Source: JBDNFP01 sp041689775
GTDB lineage: Bacteria; Bacteroidota; Bacteroidia; Cytophagales; Spirosomataceae
DNA: 23,474 nt
Reading direction: 5' to 3'
Assembly (NCBI GenBank): GCA_041689775.1
Contig: JBDNFP010000155.1
Location: forward strand, 1-23,474
The stretch's first letter is position 1. Each line of letters starts with the position of its first letter. A program made the position numbers and the translations under genes. The notes beneath the pieces were generated by a model. The model worked only from the letters and a program-made list of their open reading frames with translations. It searched no databases and was not told the origin of the DNA. Below, one piece after another: positions 16,923-23,474 of the stretch.

Positions 16923-19334
16923 ATGCTACCTCTCTATGATCGCGAAAGCGAAGCGGATACCTGCCGAAAAGAAGTACTTCCGAAGCTTTATTACAGCCAA
17001 TGGACGGATGACCTGATTCTGGAACAACGCACTTTTACCGATGGCATGATCAATGTCATTGGGCGGAAAGCCCGGCGGGGTAAGGCCAAGCGGTACGATT
17101 ACCTATTACGCTATTCGCAAAGCTTGCCACTCGCCATTGTCGAAGCCAAGAGCAGGTACAAATCAGCCGCTGACGGAATGCAGCAGGCCAAAGAATACGC
17201 TCAAATCCTTGGATTGAAGTTTGCCTACGCTACCAACGGAGCCGAAATCCTAGAATTTGATTCTATCTCGGGCGTCGAAGCCAAACTATCCCGTTTTCCT
17301 ACCCCCGCCGAACTTTGGAATAGATTAAATCAGGTGGAGCCGGTAAATGCCTCCATCCAAGATACATATCTCAAACCTTTTTACGCTACGCCCGGAAAGG
17401 AAGTAAGGTATTACCAGCGGAATGCGATCAACCGGGCTATCAAAGCCATTCTGGAAGGACAAAAGCGTGCCTTGCTCACGATGGCTACCGGGACCGGAAA
17501 GACGACCGTGGCCTTCCAGATTATTTATAAGCTTTGGAACAACCGCTGGAATACCAAAGGAGAGCACCGTCGGCCAAAGGTACTTTTTCTGGCCGACCGG
17601 AGCATCCTCGTCACCGACCCACACGCCAAGGACTTCGCCGTATTTGGCGATGCCCGCTGCCTGGTACCCGAAGAGGGATTACCCAGCAGTCGTGAGATAT
17701 ACTTCACTACCTACCAATCCATTGCGGAGGACACGAATCGAGTTGGAGCATTCAGACAGTTACCACGGGATTTCTTTGATCTAATCGTCATTGACGAGTG
17801 TCATCGCGGAAGTGCTTCGGGCGATAGTAATTGGCGGGTCATTCTCGACTACTTCGATACCGCCACGCAATTGGGACTTACGGCCACGCCCCAACGTGAC
17901 GACAACAAAGATACTTATGCCTACTTTGGCAACCCATTATATACCTATACCCTGAAACAAGGCATCGAGGATGGTTTTCTGGCTCCTTATGTGGTACATC
18001 GTATCGTGACGGATACCGACGCCAAAGGATTCAGACCCGAAGATGGGCAGCTTGATGATAACGGAGAGGTGATTCCCGATGGGCTGTATAGTACCCTCGA
18101 TTTCGAGAATAGTCTCTCCTACCTACCCCGCACCAAAGCCGTGGCCAAACACCTCTACGACTTTATGCAGAAGAACGGACGGTATGGTAAGACCATCGTT
18201 TTTTGTGTTAATCAGGAACACGCCGATCAGTTTCGCCGGGAGATCAGCAATTTGAATCGTGATATCGTGCAGGAGTACCCCGACTACGCGGTGAGGATCG
18301 TGTCCGAAGAAGGCGACGTTGGGAAAGGGCATTTGGGGCGATTTATGGATATTGACGAACCGATTCCGGTGATCGTGACCACCTCGCGGTTGCTGAGCAC
18401 GGGTGTGGATATTCCCACGTGCCAGAATATCGTACTTTTCCGGCTGGTGAATTCCATGACGGAGTTCAAGCAGATAGTGGGAAGGGGTACCCGTGTCCGT
18501 GAGGACAAAGACAAGCTGTTTTTTACCATTCTTGATTATACCGGAAGCGCTACCCGGAATTTTGCTGACCCGGAATTCGACGGCGAACCGCCCCTGATTA
18601 CCGAAGAAGAAATTGACGGTGAGGGAAATGTCATCGACGGCGACGAATGGGTACCTGCCAATGGCGAAGGCGATGAGGAGCAGGCAGAAGACTCAGAAGA
18701 TGAAGAAAATACGGGGCAAGGTACCCCCTGGACGGGCGGCGCGGGGCCTGCGCCCACGCCGCGTCAGAAGTTTTATCTCAGCGAGGGCGAAGTAACCATC
18801 GCGGCCGAGAGTGTGCAGATTCTGGATGCCCATGGCAAGCTCCGTACCGTGCAGTATACCGAATATGCCCAAGAACATATAAAAACGATGTTTACCTCAA
18901 TAGATGACCTGCGGAATCGCTGGAACAATCTGGAAGATCGAAAAAGTATTTTTGAAGAATTGGAGAGTCGGGGTATTTCCATGGAGCACTTGATGGAACT
19001 CACGAAGCAACAGGATGCCGATCCTTTTGATCTGCTTTGTCATGTAGCCTTTGACCTCCAACCCCTGACCCGCAAAGAACGGTTGGCGTTGATGAAGAAA
19101 AACAAACCGGACTTTTTTGCCCAATACAGCGAAAGCGCCCGCGAAATACTGAATCTGATTCTGGACAAGTACATCGACTACGGCCCTAACCAAATCAGGC
19201 CCGATATTATTTCGGTCGAGCCGATCGCCCAACACGGGAATCCCATCGAAATCGTGGGTAGCTTTGGCGGAATCGATGGATTTAAGAAAGCAATTGAAGA
19301 ATTACAAACTTTGCTGTACACCGACGCAGCTTGA
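16923..19334 (+). CDS. hsdR: Type I restriction endonuclease subunit R (EcoEI/EcoAI class)
   Basis: This 803-residue motor and nuclease subunit of a type I R-M system cleaves unmodified DNA after ATP-driven translocation. The N-terminal nuclease has D59 and E74-A-K76 (YDYLLRY...AIVEAKS) and the following Q88xxxY92 motif. The superfamily 2 helicase has Walker A ATGTGKT with K193, DECH at 291-294, GLTATP and the late QIVGRGTRVRED. A low-complexity acidic/Gly/Pro linker (about residues 575-620) leads to an EcoEI_R_C-type C-terminal domain that docks on the methylase. Size is right for the 800-residue type IB-like class. Frame is intact, unlike its partner genes. Order is R-M-S on the plus strand. 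Confidence 0.96.
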   Translation: MLPLYDRESEADTCRKEVLPKLYYSQWTDDLILEQRTFTDGMINVIGRKARRGKAKRYDYLLRYSQSLPLAIVEAKSRYKSAADGMQQAKEYAQILGLKFAYATNGAEILEFDSISGVEAKLSRFPTPAELWNRLNQVEPVNASIQDTYLKPFYATPGKEVRYYQRNAINRAIKAILEGQKRALLTMATGTGKTTVAFQIIYKLWNNRWNTKGEHRRPKVLFLADRSILVTDPHAKDFAVFGDARCLVPEEGLPSSREIYFTTYQSIAEDTNRVGAFRQLPRDFFDLIVIDECHRGSASGDSNWRVILDYFDTATQLGLTATPQRDDNKDTYAYFGNPLYTYTLKQGIEDGFLAPYVVHRIVTDTDAKGFRPEDGQLDDNGEVIPDGLYSTLDFENSLSYLPRTKAVAKHLYDFMQKNGRYGKTIVFCVNQEHADQFRREISNLNRDIVQEYPDYAVRIVSEEGDVGKGHLGRFMDIDEPIPVIVTTSRLLSTGVDIPTCQNIVLFRLVNSMTEFKQIVGRGTRVREDKDKLFFTILDYTGSATRNFADPEFDGEPPLITEEEIDGEGNVIDGDEWVPANGEGDEEQAEDSEDEENTGQGTPWTGGAGPAPTPRQKFYLSEGEVTIAAESVQILDAHGKLRTVQYTEYAQEHIKTMFTSIDDLRNRWNNLEDRKSIFEELESRGISMEHLMELTKQQDADPFDLLCHVAFDLQPLTRKERLALMKKNKPDFFAQYSESAREILNLILDKYIDYGPNQIRPDIISVEPIAQHGNPIEIVGSFGGIDGFKKAIEELQTLLYTDAA

Positions 19335-19340
19335 CCAGCC

Positions 19341-19374
19341 AATAGCTGTCAGCCGTTAGCTGATAGCTATTTTT
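19341..19374 (+). terminator. TAGCTGTCAGC hairpin between hsdR and hsdM
   Basis: AATAGCTGTCAGC (19341-19353) pairs with GCTGATAGCTATT (19359-19371) through a 5-nt loop, 12 of 13 pairs canonical and one G-T wobble, followed by a short T-run. It is a second member of the repeat family seen at 362-393. More copies of the unit follow in looser form (GTTAAGCTAAC, CTAACAGCTA at 19384-19410). It could reduce read-through from hsdR into hsdM. Confidence 0.6.
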
Positions 19375-19412
19375 GACAATGACGGTTAAGCTAACAACCT
19401 AACAGCTACCCA

Positions 19413-20977
19413 ATGCCCAAAACAAAACAACCCAAACCCCAAAAACAGGAAACGCCCGCCCAACGGCTGTCGGGCATTATTAAAAGTTGTCGGCAGATTA
19501 TGCGGAAAGACAAGGGCATGAACGGCGACGCCGACCGTCTGCCCATGCTGACCTGGATTATGTTCCTGAAATTTCTGGACGACAACGAGCAGGTGCAGGC
19601 GATGAATGCGCTGCTGGAAAACAAAATCTATAAACCCGCCATCAACGCTCCCTACCGCTGGCGTGACTGGGCCAAAAACACCAACCTTACCGGCGACGAT
19701 TTGCTGGCTTTTCTCGACAACGAAAAAATAACGCTGACCGATGGTACCGAAGCCACGGGGCTGTTTTACTACCTTCGTAGCCTGCAAAGCGAAACCGGTA
19801 CCGAGCGCAAAGACGTAATAGCCACGGTGTTCAGGGGCGTAAGCAACCGGATGATCAACGGGTACCTGCTGCGCGACGTGATCAATAAGATCGACTCCAT
19901 TCATTTTACCAACAACGAGGAAATCAACACGCTCTCGCACCTCTATGAGAGTATTCTGAAAGAAATGCGCGATGCCAGTGGCGACGCCGGGGAGTTTTAT
20001 ACCCCCCGCCCGGTGGTGAAATTTATGGTAGAAATGCTCGACCCAAAAGTCGGGGAAACGGTACTAGATCCCGCCGCCGGGACGGGTGGTTTTCTGGTGG
20101 AAGCGTTTGACTACCTCAAAAAACAGGCGCAGACCAACGGACTACGCTCCAAACGCAGTCGATTCAGGGCGGGGAGGCCAAGTCGCTGCCCTACCTGCTG
20201 TGCCAGATGAACCTGCTGCTGCACGGCCTGGAATACCCCGAAATCGACAGCGGCAACAGCCTACGGTTTCCGCTGAAAGATATTGGCGATAGCCAACGCG
20301 TGGACGTGATTCTGTCGAACCCACCCTTTGGCGGTGAAGAGAAACGGGGGATTCTCAATAACTTCCCCGACGACAAGAAAACCGCCGAAACGGCTTTCCT
20401 TTTTCTGCAACTGATCATGCGGCGGCTCAAACGCCGCAAGCCCGGTAGCCCCGGTGGCCGGGCGGCGGTGGTAGTACCCAACGGTACGTTGTTTGCCGAT
20501 GGCGTGGCGGCCCGGATCAAAAAGCAACTCCTCGACGAGTTCAACCTGCACACCGTGGTACGGCTGGGCGAGGGGATTTTTGCCCCCTACACCGACATCC
20601 CCTGCAACCTACTATTTTTTGAGCACGGTACCCCTACGCAGGAAGTGTGGTACTACGAATTACTGCCGCCCGACGAGCGCAAAAAATACAGCAAGACCAA
20701 GCCCATTCAGCCCGAGGAATTTGCCGACCTGAAAGCGTGGTGGACCAAGCGGGTTGAAAACGACAACGCCTGGAAAGTACCCCGCACGGCGGTACTCCAC
20801 GAAGCCGGGGCCAATGTAACGGTAAATCTCGACCTCAAAAACCCCAACCGCAAGGATCAGTTTGAGTACGCCGAACCCGCCGAGCTCATAGCAGCTTTGC
20901 TAGAAAAAGAAACGCGTGTGGCCCAACTGATGAAAGAAATTGAAAACGAAATTGGAGTGGTAGGTTATGAAGCATAA
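19413..20977 (+). pseudogene. hsdM: Type I modification methylase subunit M, frameshifted
   Basis: N6-adenine methyltransferase subunit. The first part (265 codons from ATG 19413) has the HsdM_N domain (PAQRLSGIIKSCRQIMRKDK, LPMLTWIMFLKFLDDNEQ), GEFYTPRPVVKFMVEML and SAM-binding motif I DPAAGTGGF at residues 219-227. It then leaves the family sequence and stops at 20210. The second part is in the next frame: QTQSIQGGEAKSLPYLLCQM from about 20155, motif IV NPPF at 20318, ending at 20977. The net shift equals loss of one base. An A6 tract at 20118-20123 is a simple candidate site: one extra A gives a continuous reading KKTGADQRTTLQTQSIQGG. Without repair the catalytic core is split. It overlaps hsdS by 11 nt. 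Confidence 0.9.
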
Positions 20978-22034
20978 GTGGGAAGAAATTTGCTTAGGAG
21001 ATATTCTAATCAATAGATCAGAAACCCCTGACGATTTAAAAGTTACGTCAGGGGAGATTCCGATTATCTCAAAAATTGGTTTTAAAGAAGCTAAAATTGA
21101 ACTGAGAAAGGATGGAGTGTCAAATACAAAATTGATAAAAATATGCCCTAATGATTTTATCATTTCAGGAATTAACGTCGAAAAGGGTGCTATTGCAATC
21201 AATAAAAATGAGTTTGACATTGCTGCTACAATCCACTACTCAACATATTTTCATAAATCTAATAAAGTTGACCTTGACTACCTATGGTACTTTTGCAGAA
21301 GTAAGGAATTCAAGTATTATCTCAAACAATCCTTCCCAACTGGGATTAAAACTGAAATTAAGCCAAAGAACTTCCTCAAAATAGAAATTCCCCTTCCCCC
21401 GCTCGAAGAGCAACAGCGTATTGTAGCTAAGATTGAAAGTATCCGGCAGCGGATTGAAGAAATCCGGCAGCTACGCAAGGAGCAGGAACATGAGTGGGCC
21501 ACGCTACTTTTCAGTCGCTACACCGAGGCTATTGCCGGGGCCGAATGGATTCCCATGCGGGAGGTAGCGCCGATGCACCGCCGCCCGGTCGAGGTACAGC
21601 TAGATAAAACCTACAACGAAGTGGGGGCAAGAAGTTTTGGGAGAGGTGTCTTTGAAAAACCAGCGTTTAAGGGTTCTGATTTGATCTGGCAAAAACCGTA
21701 TTGGATAAAAGCCGGTGATTTCCTGCTCAGCAATGTCAAAGCCTGGGAAGGGGCCGTAAGTCTGGTACCGCCCGAATACGACGGTTGGGTGGGTTCGCAT
21801 CGGTACATCACCTGCCTACCCAATCAGGAGTTAATCAATCCCCTATTCCTGGATTACTATTTCAAAACCCAGGAAGGAGTCGAATCCCTGAGCCTAGCCT
21901 CTGCGGGTACCGCCGACCGAAACCGAACCTTGAACACGAAAATGCTGGCCAAAATCAAGGTACCCGTACCTACCCTACCCATACAGCAGGAATTCGTTTC
22001 GCTGATTCATAAAGTGAATACTATTCGGGAGTAG
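20967..22034 (+). CDS. hsdS: Type I specificity subunit S, C-terminally truncated
   Basis: This DNA-recognition subunit has 355 codons to an amber stop. Layout: target-recognition domain 1 (residues 1-145), central helical spacer (PLPPLEEQQRIVAKIESIRQ to about residue 185), and target-recognition domain 2 (residues 190-330), ending PVPTLPIQQEFVSLIHKV. Past the TAG at 22032-22034 the same frame runs on for 24 codons and gives the classic HsdS tail QLLPSLLDKAFKGEL before a TAG at 22107-22109. The gene therefore appears to have ended there originally, and a CAG-to-TAG-like change removed part of the distal helix that contacts the methylase. TRD1 is visibly AT-rich while the remainder is GC-richer like hsdM, suggesting exchange of TRD1. 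Confidence 0.92.
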   Translation: MKHKWEEICLGDILINRSETPDDLKVTSGEIPIISKIGFKEAKIELRKDGVSNTKLIKICPNDFIISGINVEKGAIAINKNEFDIAATIHYSTYFHKSNKVDLDYLWYFCRSKEFKYYLKQSFPTGIKTEIKPKNFLKIEIPLPPLEEQQRIVAKIESIRQRIEEIRQLRKEQEHEWATLLFSRYTEAIAGAEWIPMREVAPMHRRPVEVQLDKTYNEVGARSFGRGVFEKPAFKGSDLIWQKPYWIKAGDFLLSNVKAWEGAVSLVPPEYDGWVGSHRYITCLPNQELINPLFLDYYFKTQEGVESLSLASAGTADRNRTLNTKMLAKIKVPVPTLPIQQEFVSLIHKVNTIRE

Positions 22035-22111
22035 TATGCGCAGCAGGAAAAGGAATTGGCGCAGCTGTTGCCGAGTTTATTGGATAAGGCTTTTAAGGGG
22101 GAATTATAGAT

Positions 22112-22728
22112 ATGGCAACAAACAGACGTCCTGTAAATAGTTTACACAGAGTGGCTCAGTTCGCTTTATTTGTTTCCTCTTATTTTCCTTTATTTCTGCT
22201 TATTATTATCCGACAAATTTCAGAAAACTTTGAATACTTACATTGGGCGGGTTTATCATTGGTAGGAATTAAAGTATTTTTTACAAAATTTTCCCTGTCA
22301 GCCATTTTAAGTATCATATCAATATGGGGCTATTTGGATGCTACGCCACCTTAAATAATTTGGAAAAAGATGCGCCAAATGGCTACCCTGTTACCGTAAA
22401 GGATGTAAAAAATAAAAATAGCGAATCAATAGGATACGTTGCAACTTACCTGATTCCCTTTCTTTTTCAGAGTTTTGAAGGATGGTACGAATGCTTTTCT
22501 GTGGTATTTTTATTGTTTGTGATTTACCGTATCTACATAAACTCATCCTTGCTACTGATCAATCCTCTTTTAAGTTTCAGCTACGCTATTTACGAAATAG
22601 AATATCTGGAAAATGAAAAGAATAGAAATGGAATGATTATATCAAAAAACAAATACTTGCAAGACGATGAACCCATAAAAATCTATGAAATAGGCCATAA
22701 ACTATATTTTTCAATTGACAATCCATAA
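22112..22728 (+). pseudogene. kwaA: Kiwa-type membrane protein KwaA-like, frameshifted
   Basis: Two overlapping frames form one interrupted gene. The first (22112-22354) gives an N-terminal part with membrane helices (VAQFALFVSSYFPLFLLIII, then IKVFFTKFSLSAILSIISIW). The second takes over around 22330-22355 (ATLNNLEKDAPNGYPVTVKD) and contains ESIGYVATYLIPFLF, a further helix, and INSSLLLINPLLSFSYAIYEIE before a short soluble tail. The GYxxTYxxPF and INPLL...YEIE pattern matches what I know of KwaA, the membrane component of Kiwa anti-phage defence. The shift equals loss of one base. It starts 2 nt after the ancestral hsdS stop and ends 5 nt before kwaB, so it was co-transcribed with both. The family call is from motif recognition, not alignment. 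Confidence 0.62.
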
Positions 22729-22733
22729 CCGTG

Positions 22734-23358
22734 ATGATCTTAGAAGATATTTTAGAAAAAGTAGAAAATACAAATGTCAATAATACTTATCTGTATTTCG
22801 TGACAAGGATTTTAAAATCTGGGGTCAAGAAAAGGAGTAAAATGCTGGACAAATATGACTTCAAGATTTATCAGATTGACGTTGCGCCAGAAATCAGAGA
22901 GCACCTTCACTCCCTTACTCAGGAAGAAATCAGTAAGTTGATTGCTAAGAAAATGGATATACATGAGCACGAGGCAATTTCCGCCGACGGTACTGAGGAA
23001 GTCTATACTTACTCTATGACCAATAAAGCAATGTCTTTTGCCGATGTCGTTGATAATCAATTGAAAAAGAAATTACCCAAGGTAATCAGCCTAAATGAGA
23101 TTATTGCTGAGGAAGAACTTTGGGCCTACTGTGTCGCATTTCACTCAGGAGATAATGACTGGCTATATACCTTTAAAAAAATCACAGCGGGTAAGGTAGC
23201 AATTGATGAAAGAGAGTCTAACAAGCACACCTATTTAAAAAAAGCGATGAGAACTTTAATTAATTCTAAAAGCCATAAATTAGAATTAATTAAAGGGGAA
23301 AACTATTAGCTTAGAAAAACAAATCGATTGTATTTATTATGACAATATATTTTATATA
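22734..23358 (+). pseudogene. kwaB: Kiwa-type effector KwaB-like (DUF4868), frameshifted and IS-truncated
   Basis: The open frame (ATG 22734, with an alternative GTG at 22731) ends at 23309, giving 191 residues against about 300 for full KwaB. Visible DUF4868-like features are TYLYFVTRILKSG, YDFKIYQIDVAPEIREHLHSL, EEELWAYCVAFHSGDNDWLYTFKKI and YLKKAMRTLINSKSHKLELIKG. Directly after the stop the +1 frame continues the family with ISLEKQIDCIYYDNIFYI (23305-23358). One inserted or two lost bases near 23304-23309 therefore broke the frame. The sequence then runs into the end of an IS30 element, so the C-terminal third is missing. In known systems KwaB is the cytoplasmic DNA-interacting effector working with KwaA. 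Codon use is AT-rich, like kwaA and hsdS TRD1. Confidence 0.68.
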
Positions 23359-23474
23359 TGGTGGATTCAAGTAATAAATGCAACACCCTCGTTATTTAGG
23401 GTAGCGTTTTGAAAAACTTCTTCGGGTGATCGGAACCCGAATCGCTTTCTGGGCCTTTGGTTTAAAATGTCTAC
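23359..23474 (-). mobile_element. IS30-family insertion sequence, one end
   Basis: The element enters from the right. The sequence ATTCAAGTAATAAATGCAAC (23365-23384) overlaps the transposase stop, as is usual for IS30-family ends whose terminal inverted repeat encodes the last residues. The exact junction with kwaB lies between about 23358 and 23366; the target duplication and the other end are outside the window. Confidence 0.7.
23367..23474 (-). CDS. IS30-family transposase, C-terminal 35 residues (partial)
   Basis: The reading frame from the window edge leftward gives LNQRPRKRFGFRSPEEVFQN followed by ATLNNEGVAFIT and TGA (stop at 23367-23369). The LNxRPRKxxGxxxPxEVF signature is the hallmark of the C-terminal end of IS30 transposases, where the third catalytic acidic residue lies a little upstream, outside the window. 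The gene is transcribed toward kwaB. Whether the rest is intact cannot be seen. Confidence 0.88.
   Translation of the reverse strand, partial: VDILNQRPRKRFGFRSPEEVFQNATLNNEGVAFIT

Noticed and set aside
19386..19940. 184-codon minus-strand frame opposite hsdM
   Set aside because: Follows from the GC-rich codon pattern of hsdM; the peptide has no known domain and hsdM homology is clear on the plus strand.
1..23474. tRNA or rRNA genes, for example as an island attachment site
   Set aside because: No tRNA cloverleaf or rRNA segment was recognised by eye in any intergenic gap; a covariance-model scan was not possible here.

Overview
The window looks like chromosomal DNA of a Bacteroidota bacterium, most likely order Cytophagales (Spirosoma/Dyadobacter-like). 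Reasons: a complete Bacteroidota-type nqrABCDEF-apbE cluster, a LytS/LytTR-type two-component pair, twin-arginine-tagged Gfo/Idh/MocA and TIM-barrel sugar enzymes, weak ribosome-binding sites, and short AGCTAACAGCTA-type palindromic intergenic repeats. The placement is inferred from gene content, not from a marker gene.

Layout. 1-494: the N-terminal end of a probable transposase on the minus strand, then non-coding DNA with a terminator-like repeat. 495-2724: two convergent exported sugar-metabolism-type enzymes (Gfo/Idh/MocA dehydrogenase and xylose-isomerase-like TIM barrel) separated by a strong bidirectional terminator. 2991-6206: an acetyl-CoA hydrolase/CoA-transferase convergent with an M61 PDZ-containing metallopeptidase. 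6504-7181: a multi-pass membrane protein. 7372-9140: a LytTR response regulator and its sensor kinase, overlapping by 4 nt. 9285-16461: the Na+-translocating NADH:quinone reductase operon, all on the minus strand, in the order nqrA, B, C, D, E, F, apbE. ApbE attaches FMN to NqrB and NqrC, so the operon carries both the pump and its maturation enzyme.

The right quarter (16923-23474) is a defence island on the plus strand. It holds a type I restriction-modification system (hsdR intact, hsdM frameshifted, hsdS with an amber stop 24 codons before its natural end). Two AT-rich genes follow 2 nt after the ancestral hsdS end, and I read them as a Kiwa-type anti-phage pair: kwaA, a membrane protein, frameshifted; and kwaB, DUF4868, frameshifted and then cut off by an IS30-family element whose transposase C-terminus runs off the window on the minus strand.

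The most notable pattern is that every apparent lesion (one frameshift in hsdM, one nonsense codon in hsdS, frameshifts in kwaA and kwaB, and an IS insertion) lies in the last 4 kb. The roughly 19 kb to the left, about twelve kilobases of it dense housekeeping genes, shows none. This argues for a decaying or switched-off defence island rather than general sequencing error. hsdS also looks mosaic: its first target-recognition domain is AT-rich like the Kiwa genes, while its second half matches hsdM.
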